This document shows, one piece after another, positions 36,722 to 49,195 of a DNA stretch of 64,000 nucleotides. The notes under the pieces were generated by a model that searched no databases, was not told the DNA's origin, and saw nothing but the letters and a program-made list of their open reading frames with translations. The position numbers and the translations under genes were made by a program. The DNA lies in the NCBI RefSeq assembly GCF_023343835.1, contig NC_064437.1:53394972-53458971 (forward strand), in the 5' to 3' direction. This DNA comes from Lagopus muta. Its lineage: Eukaryota; Chordata; Aves; Galliformes; Phasianidae. The number at the start of each line of letters is the position of its first letter. The stretch's first letter is position 1.

Positions 36722-36832
36722 TCATAGAATCATAGAATCATAGAATTGTTAGGGTTGGAGGAGACCGCAAAGATCATCTAGTCCAACCACCAAGCCATCA
36801 CTACCATGGCCACCAAACCACGTCCTAAGTGC
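36722..36832 (-). mobile_element. Short young-looking CR1 3' end, reverse orientation
   Basis: Begins with three copies of the 8-base tail unit (TCATAGAA-type), then 'ttgttagggttggaggagac' and 'aagatcatctagtccaacca'. The well-preserved tail suggests a relatively recent copy, truncated to about 110 bases. Confidence 0.93.
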
Positions 36833-37129
36833 CTTAGTTTTCCTTGCAGAAGGAACCCAAATGCTCCTTCCTGCAGGAGGACCAGCATGGGGCTAGCAGA
36901 GGCAGAAGCCACACGGGATGGTTTTAAAAGAAAACCAAGCAGGAACAAAATTTGGAAAAGATAAAAGGTGATAAATGTCCATCTCTTCCCCAAACTTTTC
37001 CTCTTAGCCTCTCGCTGAACCCAATTACCTTAAATAAAACGAATGTGCTGTGATACGACAGACTTTTCTCTTTGATTAAGGACTTCCCGGCCTCTTGCAG
37101 GTGATGCACACTATAACTCACAGTAAAGA

Positions 37130-37600
37130 TGGCTGCATTTTATAACCAGCGCATTGTGTGGAGTTTAGGGCTTTCTTCCCCTTTCTCCCCCCACTTCCCT
37201 GTCTCCTTGCTCTCCAGTTCAGACCGAACTGGGTTTAACTAGGCCTGAATAATTTAATAGAGTCATTATGCTCCTGTGTTTTTCCCTTACTGTCAACTGT
37301 AAAATCCATACAGTAGCTTCGGGAAATGGGGCTAATTTGAATTGATAATAGGAGACTCTGGAAAAAGTCATCTATTGCCGTGCAATGGTGGAGCAGATGC
37401 ATGCTAAATCTTGTATAATGAAAGAATATGCTGGTGTCAATTATGTAAGAAAACGACTTTACAGTGGTTTGAGGCGATGGGTTAGCATTCTGCTTGATAT
37501 TATCACATAAAGAAACACCCATCAAAACTTCTCATAAATATGGAACGGCGAGTAAGATTACATTATAAATTTGAATGTTATGAATGTGTATGAGAGAGAC
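37130..37600. promoter_or_regulatory. Strong candidate conserved non-coding element
   Basis: About 470 bases of repeat-free sequence with many homeodomain-type cores (CTGAATAATTTAATAGAG, GGCTAATTTGAATTGATAAT, TGCTAAATC, GTCAATTATG, CACATAAAG). Flanks return to GC-rich ordinary sequence. It lies about 20 kb upstream of BTRC, in the direction of LBX1. Confidence 0.48.
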
Positions 37601-39209
37601 AGATCGATGCAGGAAACCCACCTCTCATAACTGGAAGTGGAAAAGAGCCATATTTCAACATTTACGTTGATCCGGGAGGGCAGGGTGGGATGGGGGCCGG
37701 AGTTCCCATAGTTCCCATAGTTCCCATAGCTGCTGTGACGGTGTTTGCCATGGACAGCACCTCTGGGCACTTGTCCCAAGGCAGTGGGAGTGTGATGCTT
37801 TGGGATGAGGTGATTGGAAGGTGGCATTGGTGCTGCAGGTGGATTTTTCTCTATGAAGATGATAACTGGGGAAAGGTCTGCTTGCCCAGAGGGAGAGGTA
37901 TCAGCTCATGGCACAGCAGGAGGGGTGAGACAGAAAGGATTAGCAGAGTATCAGAGGGGATTTGCTTCCCAGCAGTTTCCCAGCACGTGCTGGAGGGAGG
38001 AGGTGCTGGGAGTGAGGGAATTCCAGGCACAGACTCAACAAACAACAGAACTAAATTCAATTCCTCATAAAATGCTGCAGCATTTGGATGTGGAGGAAAA
38101 AAGGAACCAGGGAACTCCAAATCCCCAGGCACCCCAGTAGCCACCCACATCTCCCATAGACACTCCAGGGCAGGTGGAAAGGGAAGCAGACCAGCTCTTT
38201 GCATGAAACCCAGCTGATGGCTGAGCCCTGTTGTTTGCTCTGCCTGGGCTCCAGCTGGCTGCCCGCAGCCCCGACCCATCATGTGCTGTCAGCACCATGC
38301 ACCCGAGCTCCTGGTGCAAATGGGAGGCAGGTGGGAGGCATCAATTTGCAGCCATTCCCTCTTGCTCCCCCAGATGTTGCTGCCCTCCGCAGCCGGGACA
38401 GCTGAGCGCATCCAACCCAGGGCCACCCGAGCTGCCACAGCCTTGTAGCATCAGCATGGAGAGACATCCATGTGCAACTGTGCAGCTGTTAAGGTACAAA
38501 GGGCCACCTGTGGGGTTGGGTCCATCTGACTCCATCCTCAGCATTTGGGCTGTCCCATACTGTTCCTCACTGGCTGCCTTTCTGCTGGTCATTGCCAGCC
38601 TAGGAGCCAAAGGAGCAGAACAGAACATGGCCTGCACCACTGCCATTCTATGAAAGCACCTTCAGCAGCAGGATCTGCTGCTCTAGTGAGGGTTCCTCTA
38701 GAAATTGTGGGGATAGCATTGTTATAGTTAGATTCACCCAAACTTACCCATACCATATGGTACCCCAGCGTCATTCAGCATCCAAACCCACAGGCTGCAG
38801 GATCTGATGCAGAGATATTCATTTGCAATGTGCAGGTCTGCTGACAACTGCCTGGGAGCTCTTCAGCCAAGCAAAAACTGCTCTTGACTCCACTGGAAGA
38901 TGCACACCAGAGCATGGGGTGGGGTGAGGGCTTTGCATTGGGCCAGGAAAGATGCAAAGAGCAGAGTGAGCCATGGGAACAGGCTGAATGAGGTCTGAAT
39001 CCTTGGGGTGAGGTGTGTCTGAGGAAGGGACACAAAAGCAGCAAAGCTCTGAAGGAGGAAAAGAGAAATATGACTTTGAGTAGTGCTGTCCTACTAATCA
39101 CCCATAGAGAAATGACCCTGAAAGCTCTGGTAGCTTCAAAGGTGGGTGCCAAGATGCTCCTGCTAACACAACAACAGCAAGTACTCCCTTGGATATGCTG
39201 AACAGAAAA
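37601..39209. other. Intergenic with a 9-bp triplication
   Basis: GTTCCCATA occurs three times in tandem at 37702-37728. No gene is supported. The frame at plus 37690-38070 has no domain. Confidence 0.5.
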
Positions 39210-39432
39210 TCATAGAATCACAGAATCATAGGATCATTAAGGCTGGAATGACCACTAAGATCATCAAATCCAACCACCAACCCATATCTGTAAGCACTCT
39301 AGATCATGTCATTCCGTGCCATATGTACCCTTTTCTTGAACACCTCCAGGGACAGCGACTCCACCATCTCCCTGGGCAGCCTGTGCCAATGCCTCAACAC
39401 TCTTTCTGAGAAGGAATTTGTCCTAATATACA
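39210..39432 (-). mobile_element. CR1 fragment, reverse orientation
   Basis: Starts with CATAGAATCACAGAATCATAGG tail units and continues 'taagatcatcaaatccaacc', 'cttgaacacctccaggg', 'tctccctgggcagcctgtgc' and 'actctttctgagaaggaatt', a typical reversed CR1. Confidence 0.93.
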
Positions 39433-39769
39433 GAATGGTGCAGAAGGCTGAAAATCCAGCTACCCACTGGGGTCAGGAGCTGGAGCACATCCCAGCAGAG
39501 AAGCTGGCACACCTGGTGGAGATGGGGATCCCAGAGCCAGCACCTCTACCAACAGCAATACATGAGAGGTACCCATCCTCAGCAGTTCCCCACTTCATAT
39601 AGGATACAAAACAAGAGTGGGGACAACTGCTTGGAATGCACCCAGCACAGCAGCCCCTGCTTGGACTGAACTGGCTCTGCCTTACACAAGCAGTGACTTT
39701 GGATCACACCAAATCTATGCGGTGGCTGTTCCAACCTCTCTTTGCTCTGATGGTTGCGAACCTGCTGCT

Positions 39770-39965
39770 TAATTCCCAGCCTACATTTCTTCCCTTCTGC
39801 TTTAGCCTTGTTTGCTCCAGTGCCAATGTCCTCTTTTAGCTTCAGCGGCTCTTCCCTGCTGTTAACCCCGTTGACGTATTTATGGATGGCAATCAGATCC
39901 CCTCTCAGCGGGTGTCATGCTGGGCTAAACAAGCCGAGCTCATTCAGCCTCCTCTCTCTAGAAGT
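39770..39965 (-). mobile_element. Older CR1 fragment, reverse orientation
   Basis: The order 'taattcccagcctacatttc', 'tccagtgccaatgtcctctt', 'agcggctcttccctgctg', 'gacgtatttatggatggc', 'aatcagatcccctctcagc' and 'gggctaaacaagccgagctc' follows reversed CR1 body sequence at high divergence. It is independent of the younger copy just to its left. Confidence 0.8.
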
Positions 39966-41925
39966 GGTAAGAACATCGCACACTGAGGCAGTGCAGCTGC
40001 TCCACTTCCACAGCCTGGTGGGAGCACATCTGGGCCAGATTCACGCCATCCTAGTCCTGTACATCACCTGCTGCCATGGTCTCGCAAAAAGTCAGGCAGG
40101 TGCTTGTCTCACCCTTCCCCTCCAGGATGAAGATGCCCTATATGAGTCCCCCTGAGCAAAAGGTACTTCCGTGAGCTTCTCTGCAGATCAGCCTAAAGCC
40201 TTGCTTGCTCCTGGACACCAAGGACTAATTGCCTAGTGTGGATCACCAGGCAATGGCTTATGAAGATGCCTCAGCTCTGGCTGGCTGGATTCACAGCTGG
40301 TGTAAGCCATGCAATGATGGCTGGTTCTGTAGAACCAGCTGGTAAATCACATCTGGATCCCAAAACAGCCGCTTAATCTGACTCCAAAGAAATCCACTGA
40401 CTCGCGGTGGTCCTTCTCGGTTGCTCATCCTTTGGGGTCATAATTCTGCACCTATCATATGGGTCATGATGGTGATGATGATCCACAATGATCCTTCTCC
40501 TGCACTCTCCAGAGCCCCCAGACTCAGCATGATTCCCTCTGGGTGCTCTTGGCTCTCATGAGAAGCAGTATGGCGTTGGTCAAGACATGACTTCTGGTCT
40601 TAACATTGAAAAAATAGGATGCTTTTAAACCTTGAAATGAAAATGAAATTAATTAACTTGATCTGCAATGAGTGTTCCTTGAGGGCTTTCCTTTGCAGGT
40701 TGTTTGAGATCACTGAAAGAAGAAGGGGAACAAGGTAGACATTTCTAATTAAGTATTGCACATCTGGAACTCTCAGACTTCCTTCTCCCCTCTGGATTTA
40801 GTAAGCTTCTGCATTTTGCAGAGCTCTGATCAGCCCTTTGTTGTGCTTGGTGTTGTACGAGCTTTTAAAAATGGTAGTCCCAACACCAGTCCAAATCCCA
40901 CAGCTCCAGTTCTTACATAGCCAAATGTTTCTCACATGTAAGCCTGGATTTACTCCTAGAAAGATGTTTCTTGCCACGTCTGGGCTGGATCCCTCTGCTA
41001 GTTTCCTTTGAATACCCTCTTGCTCAGCTGCAGACCCACTGTAGAACCCACAGATTTGTCAGTTGTGAAACAGAGATGGTAACTCCACCTTGCCTAAGCA
41101 GAATAGTGCTTCGTTAATTTTATCTCTTGATTTGCTGAAGTTAAGCTCTTCTACGGGCTGGTTTAGATATATTCCCTATTCTACAAAAAAGAGCTCCTGG
41201 CCACACAATTCTTGCAACAGGGCTGCTATGGTTGTTAGAGTATTTATTGAAAAAGGGCGCTGTTGCAACCCTCAAAAAGAAAAAAAAAAAAATAATAAAG
41301 AAAGAGACTTTCTAATCTTAATTCCAACCATGTTTCAAGGCTTCATACTGTAAGCACATTAAGATAGAGATCTTTATCCCAGCTTTGTGTTTGCTCAGCT
41401 GGATGGACCAAGCCTAGAGTCTGCAGTGGGAGTGCCTGGGTTCCTTGCCACAGTCTGCCTCTTTCTCCTTGGTGTTTGAGATGAGAAGGAGGACACGAGC
41501 TCCCCAGCCATTTTGAAAGTCCTCACAGTGGTTTGATGGCGTGGCTGGGAAGTGTTGGGCTGTTGGCTGCCCTGGGAGCCATGGCCACGTGCCCTTCTCA
41601 TGTACTGGGATATTTATAGCCACCAACGGCAGAAATTTGGCTGGGACACAGCCGTGAGGATAACAAGTTTCTCTTTAGGAGGAATGTTCCACCCCAACTG
41701 GAGGAGCGAAGAACAATAAAAGATGATTGATTTCCTCACAGCCGTCCCTGAGCACAGCCCCATACCCATGCCAAGACGGCTGCAAGCAGCCCTGGCACAT
41801 CTCACCCTGCACGGCCAACCTGAGGTGGCAGCGTCCCACGGCCCCAATAACCCACCTTGGCTCCCCAGGTTGGGTATCTTGCACTGCTTTCACCAGAGAT
41901 GAGCTGGAAGAGGAGGAGCAGAGGG
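39966..41925. other. Intergenic, nothing specific
   Basis: No gene is supported. An A run occurs at about 41279-41294. Frames at 41395-41893 on the minus strand show no domain. Confidence 0.5.
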
Positions 41926-41929
41926 AGGG

Positions 41930-42250
41930 AGGGCTTATAAGACCGTTTCCCTGGCCCTTCAGGCACTTTCTATTTACATTCTTTGGAGTAAATTACCAAG
42001 CCTTAGAAATTTACAGGGAAATCGCTTTGATTCTTAAACTATATGAATGAAGCTGCAGATGGAGAGAGTAATGGCTTAAATTTATTAGCGCGCATAAAAT
42101 TGTTGATGCTAATTTTCAGCTGTACACTAAGCAAGCAGTCGATGGGATTAAACCAGATCCCTTATTTAAACAAACTCGCAAAATGTAATTTACATCTAGT
42201 TATTGTTCCCGACTCTTCTCAGACCCCTTCCCAAAGCTCCCTCTAATGTT
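41930..42250. promoter_or_regulatory. Strong candidate conserved non-coding element
   Basis: Unique sequence rich in paired homeodomain cores with intact CpGs: GAGTAAATTACC, GGCTTAAATTTATTAGCGCGC, GCTAATTTTCAGCTG (a TAAT core beside a CAGCTG E-box), GGGATTAAACC and GTAATTTACATC. The adjacency of a homeodomain core and an E-box fits a neural or muscle enhancer. It lies roughly 24.5 kb upstream of BTRC. Confidence 0.5.
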
Positions 42251-44139
42251 GCCAGGTCTGCATTGCACCCATTCCCGTGGAAGAGATGCGCGCGGCGTTT
42301 CTTCCAAGCGTAGAACAATGCAGGCTTAGCAAAGATTCACTCATTAGTTGCAGAGTGCCTGATCTCACTGGAGTCCAAAGGGACTGCCAGGATGAAAACT
42401 AATTGGATGGGAAGAATCTGGCCATCTTCAGCCTTAAGGAGCCACATGGACTAATCCCATAAGTGAATCTGTGCTCCAGTCAGAAAACACTGGCATGGGA
42501 TGGGGAATAGGGTGAGAAAGATGATCCAGGTTTCTGACAGCCACATGCAGAATCCTTATTCCCTGCCCTCTGGTGCCTCCCTATGAGAGGAGTCTGTGTT
42601 ACAGAAATTCTGGGTGTCGCTGGAGGGTGGGAAGGCTGCAGAGGATAACAGGGCTGGCAGAGCATGTGGAAACACAGGGATCCCATAGCAGCTGCTAATC
42701 CTGGCCCCTCTGGCTGTTAGGGCCCTGCCAGCCAGACCCATGCACTGCATCCCATGCCTGCTTGCTGCAGTGGGCATCTAGAAACGGCACCTGGGTGCAG
42801 GGGGAAGATAGGGCAGCATGGCTGGAGATGGGAGGGCAGAAGCATGCTGGACATACCTGTGCTTGTGAAAAAAAAACCTCTCTGTGCAGCATGACTTACT
42901 CTGATGAGAAATGGCTGTGGTGGATCTAAGCCAAGGAAAGGGAGAGGTGACCAAATCAGTGATGCTCACACAATCAAGATAGGTCTGCGTTCAGACTTCC
43001 CTACTTCCTTCTCTTGTGATCAGGCCAGATTTGTCCTCAGATCCCTGGAAGCTTTTTCTCTGGTGCTGGAGCATACAATAATTTAGCTGTTCCTGTGAGC
43101 TGTACTGTTGGGAATAACCATGGCTCCCCTGTGTCTCTGCAGCAAGACAGACGCAGAGGGATGAAAGCAGGAGCAGAGGCTTGTCCTGCAGCACATTTGC
43201 TTCTGAGCCACGCTGGAGCTTTGCAAGGACAGGAAGGGGGCAAGGATGTGCAGGGGGCATCTGCAGCCTCCTCTGTCTAAAAAAACACATCTGTGTTTGA
43301 CTGCATCTTCTGCACCTTCTGGAAGGATCCTGTTGAGAACATCACTGCTTGGGACACCAAGAGGAGGCTGAGGAGCCAATTCCACCCTGCCTGAGGGAGA
43401 GACACGGAGGTAAAGACGGGCAATAGGCATAGGAACTGCTCCGATAGCTCCAGCGGAATCAGCCTCTGGGCTTGGGTAGCGGGTGAACAGGAGACCAAGA
43501 GCAGAGATGGAAAGCATCTGCAGCACCTCCCCTCCCACCACGCCGCTGAGGGCTGATCAACCCCGTGTCACCTTACAAGCCACTTAATCCCTTCCGTCAT
43601 GCTTCTCAAGGAAGGGGGTGTGCAGGCCGAGCCTTGGCTGCCACCAGCTGCCCCAAAGTCATACACCGAGCGGCTGCGTATGACTTTGTGTGGGGGGACG
43701 TGACTGACACCTCAACAGTCCCCGCACCTGGGAATGGCCCGGTCCTACAGCCACAGCCCCAGCTGGCCCTTTGATCTCAGCAGGCCAGAAGCCGGTCCTC
43801 CTCCTCTCCAGCTTTGGAGAGGATCATTCTGATTTTGTCTGGGCATCTCACATCCTGGCAGGTGTCAGTCTTGGCTTCCAAGATACCTCGGAGGGGGAGG
43901 TGGGAAAAGAGAGGATTGTAAAAATAAATCAACTGTTGAAAACCCATGTGCGTGCCCACCCTTCCTCTGAAGGGGACTTGTTTGATCTCTAGAAGATTCT
44001 TCTGATAATGCCAACAGCCTTCCTACAGCACACACCTACTGCAGGAAATGTCACCCTCAGTATTTTCTAGGTCTTACTGTAAACTGACTTAAATACAAGG
44101 ACACGAGCATGAGTGCAAGGCAGGTCACCTTCCTCCCAC
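42251..44139. other. Intergenic, nothing specific
   Basis: No gene is supported. A GCAGGGGGCAT CTCF-like core occurs at 43250-43260 (plus). The minus-strand frame at 43083-43541 (152 codons) has no domain. Confidence 0.5.
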
Positions 44140-44465
44140 CCCAATGACCCATGCATTTTTGAGCTTTCTTTTGAACCCCTTTAAGCAGCTAGCACCCACA
44201 TACACCAAGGCGAGGAGTCCAGCAGTTTGGCTGTACACAGCACAAAGAATTTCTCTTCCCATTTTTAATCCTGCTGCTTCCGCTTGGCAGCAGTTGTTGT
44301 ACTGAAAGAAAGAGCGGATAATCATTCCTTAGTTCCCAGTTCAATAGCACTCACCTCCGTCACCCAGCCTGTCTCTAGTCTTTCACTGCCTGAAGGATCT
44401 CAGCTCCTGCTTGGTGCGGATACCACAGCATTCCTTTGACCATCCATGTAGCCTTCTGCTGTTTC
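44140..44465 (-). mobile_element. Ancient CR1/L3-like fragment, reverse orientation
   Basis: Phrases such as 'gagctttcttttgaacccc', 'aagcagctagcacccacat', 'aatttctcttcccatttt' and 'gcggataatcattccttagt' follow the reversed body of old CR1 elements ('tgaataatcattcctta'). The right end is uncertain. Confidence 0.6.
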
Positions 44466-45401
44466 TCATCAAGTTCTGCTAGGTCCCCTTTGAGAGGAGA
44501 GACCAGAATGGCTCTCTGGGGCAGACTGTTCTGCTTTGCTCGCAGCAGGTGGGACTTCCAGAGGGCTGTGTGCCATTCTTGGCATCACACAGAGATAAAT
44601 GCTATGAAAATCTGACCTTGGGAGGCAAATTGAAGGAATTGCATTTATTTTGCCCAAAAAAAGAAAGGACCAGAAGGCAGCAAGAAAAAATATTTTGTTA
44701 TATAAGTTTTCCATACAAGGACACAGATGGATTGTTCTCTGTATTCAGTGGAGGTACAAGGAGAGCAAGGCTCCATTTACAGCAGAGATGATTTAAGTTG
44801 GATGTTAGGAAGCTCCTTCAGCTCTAAGCACACACAAACCCAGGAGCAAGCTGTCAGGAAAGGATGGAGCCTCTTTCACTGGCAGTATTATTTATAAGCA
44901 GTTGGGCACCCATCTGTTGGGAGGGTTTGGGGGGAGCTGCCTTGCAAGACTCTCTATCAGGGTCCCTCCAGCCTCACATTTCTTTCTCCATGTTCCCTCT
45001 GTCGAACCATTCGGCTCGGACAGACCGTGCCATCCGGGGGCTGGAGTCACTCTGCCAAAGGGCCTGAGGGAATGAGCAGCACTAAGAGGAAATCTGTGCA
45101 AATCTATTATCTGGAGTCTCTGCCGAAGGCAGGGAGGGTCTCAGTATCAGGCACATCCCCAGTGGGAACTGCCTTCTCACCTCCCTCTGCTCCCCCAAAA
45201 TGTCACTGCTCTAATTACAGAGGAAATCGCAAAGGAAAACTTGCCAGGGGCAATGTGAATTTTGTTCTTGCAGCCCCACTGCCTTTTCTCTCTCACTTTT
45301 TTTATGGGACTTTTTGGGAGCTCACAGACCACAGGCTGAAAGCCGTTACTGACATTGTGTGGTCCTTGCCAGCATCATAGCATCTGGTGACAAGCTGATA
45401 A
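44466..45401. other. Intergenic, nothing specific
   Basis: I see no gene, RNA or clear repeat in this stretch. Confidence 0.5.
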
Positions 45402-45556
45402 TCATAGAATTGTTAAAGTTGGAAAAGACCATGAAGACCATCAGTTCAACCCCAGCCCATCCCCACCATGCCCACTAACCACATTTCCCCAGTTCTTGGA
45501 CATCTCCAGGGACACAACCTCCTTATCTGTATCACGGCTGTTAGGGCAACCACTCC
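45402..45556 (-). mobile_element. CR1 fragment, reverse orientation
   Basis: Starts TCATAGAATTGTTAAAGTTGG, then 'agaccatcagttcaacccc' and 'cttggacatctccagggac', matching reversed CR1 and fading out near 45556. Confidence 0.88.
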
Positions 45557-47094
45557 TCAGCTGCCCAGGGAAGATGGGGTGGACAAACAATGAACCTTCT
45601 GCTATCCAATGGACCTCACTGAGGACATTACTTTCAATAGAGATAGTGCCAGCTCTGCCAAGATCTGCTGGTGCCCCTCTCCTTCTCCAGATTTACTGGC
45701 ACGGCCATTGCTGCAGTCATTGCAGCGTGCTCCCCCTTCCTTCTCTCCTTGCTTATTCAAGGCATAATCACAAAGCAACCCATCTTTTTGCACTTGTAAA
45801 CGCATTTTACAGAGTTGTAAATGTTCTTATTGATTCTTCAGCCTTATTATCCTCACTGCTCAGCTAAGAATTAACTTCCATTTGAGGATAAATTATTAAT
45901 CAGCCTTCCCTAGATCTATTTCATAATCATTTCCACCATCCTCGCTGTCACATAAGAAGGATTTGCATATTTATTCAGCCACTTTTCCCCAGAACAGTAC
46001 GCAGAAGCCCATGTTTACCTGCAGTCTCTTAAATCACTTTCCCTACCTTACAAAAGCACTGCTTTCAGAGTGAGCAGGCCCAGCACAGTGCAGTCCAAGT
46101 CCTTCTGATTCATTTACTTTGTTGCATGTTTTTTGCAGGCTAATCCTTTTCTTTTTCACTTCTCTGCTTTCTCATTGCTTATTTATGACACCCTGTAGGG
46201 TAAAACTGTGTGGTTTGTTCAACAACCCATAACAAAAATACACAGGCTTCCAGCCTTGTACCGACTGTCTCCAGTCCCAGCCCAGCTTGCACAGGAGAGC
46301 ATGTTGAGCTGCAATTTTGGATTTGGGCTCTGTCTTCCCCAGACAGTCAGAGATGAGCAGACTCATTGAGCCCTACTCAATGCACGGCTGTCTTTCTGGG
46401 GTAGAAGGTTGAAGCAATTTGGGAACAGTGGGGAGAGAAGGGAGTGGAAGCACGGTAAAGCTAATGGCGCCCATCTAGAAAGGGCCATAGTAAGAGGGAG
46501 GGAGCTGAGCAACATTAAGGAGTTGTGTCTTAAGCAGCATGAAGGAGGCCACATTCCTTTGGCAAAACTCCAAGTGCAGTGGCAAGTGAGCAAGAAGGTT
46601 CACCTAACATTGTCTTCCTTCTTGTGCCACCTCCATCATGGCTCCCACAGGACTTCCATGTGATGAGCAAGTGTACAGGCCAATTCCTTCCAGCAGATGG
46701 TAGCAGGATCACATGTGGGTATCCACACTGGGACCCCCAGCCAGGCTCCGTATCACCACCTCATAGTAAAGCCCAGGGAAAATGGCTACCAAAAGAGCAG
46801 CACGCTGGGTGACCACAGCCTTCCCTTGGTGCTCAGGCCATAGACAGCATGTGCTTAACAAGGGACTCATTGTTTCTGCAGGGAATTCATATACAAAATG
46901 GCTGCGATTTTTGCTTGGCCATAACTATGACCAGTTGGGTACATTGGCCAAAATGGCAGCTGTGGCACAAGAAGGAAGGCAGCCATAGCAACAGGCAAAC
47001 TGGCAGCCAGGGTGCAAATCAAGCTGGCCACCATGGGGCTTGGCAGGAACTGATGTACAGCCCCACTTAAAGTCAGCCCTGTTGTCCTCAAGTT
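45557..47094. other. Intergenic, nothing specific
   Basis: No gene is supported. A region around 46895-47035 reuses short words such as AAAATGGC and GGCAGCCA but has no regular period, so no tandem repeat is called. Confidence 0.45.
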
Positions 47095-47212
47095 CCACAC
47101 GCACATGTGGCACTGAGGGACATGGCTGATGGGCAGTGATAGATGGATGGTTGTACTAGATGATCTTAGAGGTCTTTTCCGACCTTAATGATTCTATGAT
47201 TCCATTATTCTA
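47095..47212 (+). mobile_element. CR1 3' end, forward orientation
   Basis: Reads 'tgtggcactgagggacatgg', 'ctagatgatcttagagg', 'cttttccgaccttaatgatt' and ends ATTCTATGATTC, the forward CR1 tail. Confidence 0.93.
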
Positions 47213-47952
47213 AGTTTGGAGCACAGCTCTTCCCTCTCAGACCTCACACTCTATTCTCTCTAAAGTTAACAGAGTTACAGGCCATATCCCTCCCAAAACC
47301 CTGCAGGTCCAGCTCCTCTTACCATGTCCCTCCTTGGTTCTTCTGTCTCCTGCATAAACCCCCAGCTCTTGGCACAAGGACACAGGAGGGAAATTTCCAT
47401 GTCATTTTTTTCCCCTCTCGCTCTAAGGGGGAAGATTTAGCTCTTGTGATTGCAGAGAAAGCTGGAAAATATGATGTGAGCACAACGGGAAGAGACTGAT
47501 CAATAGAAATCAAACGCAGCCATTAAACAAGCGGCTGAACAGAAGGACCCGGGTGGCTGAGCTGAGCGTGGGTTCGTTTCACAAGCAGAGACAAAAGCAA
47601 TCCTTCTTGGAGCTTATGCAAGGTGAGAGTCAGGCAAGCAGATCCACCAGGAGAGTGGATGGAAGGAAAGGCAGGGAGCTGCTAAAAGAAGCAGCTGGGA
47701 GATGAGCAAAAAGTGAAGACCAGTAAAATCCTGCTGGGTACGTTAATGAGCAACATTGGATTGGAAGTAATTGCTTGGTAAGCCTCTAAACAAGCAGATT
47801 AGTATGCCATGGCATCCACAACTCTGTGAGGAAGTGCATCAAGGATGGTAGGTCAACAGTAAACGATCACCTGCAACAGCTTTGCCTTGCTGAGAATAGC
47901 TAGATATAGGCACTAAAACATATGTTTATACATATGTATGTAGAGGATGAGG
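47213..47952. other. Intergenic between two CR1 copies, nothing specific
   Basis: I see no gene, RNA or further repeat here. CATATGTTTATACATATG at about 47919-47936 is a short imperfect palindrome. Confidence 0.45.
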
Positions 47953-48142
47953 ATCACAGAATTGTAGCATCGTTAAGGTTGGGAGACCACTAAGATCATC
48001 AAATCCAACCACCAGCCCGTGCCTCTCCGGGCCATGTCACTCAGTACCATATCTACCCTTGTCTTGAATGCCTCCAGAGACCGTGACCCCATCACCTCCC
48101 TAGGCAGCCTGTGCTGATGCCTCACCACTCTTCCTGAGAATC
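47953..48142 (-). mobile_element. CR1 fragment, reverse orientation
   Basis: Starts TCACAGAATTGTAGC, then 'taagatcatcaaatccaacc', 'gccatgtcactcagtacc', 'tcacctccctaggcagcc' and 'ctcaccactcttcctgaga'. It closely resembles the copy at 39210, so both may belong to the same CR1 subfamily. Confidence 0.92.
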
Positions 48143-49195
48143 ACGTCTGTGATTCTTTCTCCTCCTTAACAACTCTTGAAACTTTTGGATAGCCTCCAAA
48201 GATTCTGACAGAAGGGATGCGACACTCTGGCAGGATTTAGGAATATACACACGTGGGAGAAGAAGGTCCTGCTCCCATTCCCATACCTGCTTTATAAGAC
48301 CCCAGCTTGGATACTGATGGTGGGGTTTGCACATGTTGGGTGCTGGAGAATGTAGAGAGTAAGACACAGAGATGTATGTGACACTTACAGATCTGCACCA
48401 TATGCTCCATCCCACTGCAAGCCCAGGCTCTCCTCCGAATCAGCTCCCAGCCTGTCTCGACATGAGGTTAAACCCTCACTAGGGAGCAGGAAGGCAGAAA
48501 AGCAGCAGATGGAACCAATCAATTTGCCACCCAAAAAGTGATCAGTTGGTGGAGACTCCTCTCCCTCCAAAGGCAGAGTGGGAACATGCAAGAAAGATCA
48601 GTGGGCAGCCCATCATAAACCCTGAATGTATTTCCAGCCATAAAATGCTTGACATGCCTTCAGAGAGGCTGTTGAAATCCTTGATTTGCAGCTGGCACTC
48701 ATTTTCCATCACAGGTAGTAAAAAGACTTGGCCACAGTGGGGTCTGTTGCCATCCCCCAGCCCACTGGGACACACACACCTCCTCCTGCTTCCTTCCCAG
48801 GGCTCTCCTTTCCCTTCAAACGTGGATCTGGACCCGGGACTGAGATATAATGAGCAGGAGCAGCAATTTCAGGAAGTGGTCGGGCCCTGTAAATCCTGGC
48901 GGGGGCTTCCTCTGTCAGAGGAGCCATCCGGGGCGCGGGACATGTGCGGGCTGAAGTCACGGCTGTTAGGAAGGTATTTGTTCTTTGGGCCCCCGTGGGC
49001 AAACCGGGTTGTGGTAACATCCCTCGAGTCGGGATCTGGTTGCAGCAATAAAGTTGGGCGGGTTGGGTTCCTGGCTGGGCAGGAAGGAGCCATTGATCAA
49101 TGCCACCCGTCCTTCCCACCTTCCTCCGGCCCCGGGGTTGATGTAAGGGATACCGGGAGGAGTGGGAAGGAAAGCTAGAATGGTGAGGAGCAGAG
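48143..49195. other. Intergenic, GC-rich unique block
   Basis: The longest frames outside repeats lie here (plus 48546-49178, 210 codons; minus 48709-49203, 164 codons), overlapping each other. Neither shows a domain or a splice framework. The part at about 48810-49150 keeps several CpGs (CATCCGGGGCGCGGG, CCCCGTGGGCAAACCGGG) and may be a conserved element rather than coding sequence. Confidence 0.4.

Noticed and set aside
46895..47035. Apparent repeat of AAAATGGC / GGCAGCCA words
   Set aside because: No regular period or alignable units.
48160..48420. Possible CR1 body upstream segment
   Set aside because: Only a few words resemble CR1 and their order does not hold up.
48546..49178. 210-codon plus-strand frame overlapping a 164-codon minus frame
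   Set aside because: No recognisable domain, no splice framework, two mutually overlapping frames in GC-rich DNA; frames of this length are expected occasionally in 64 kb.
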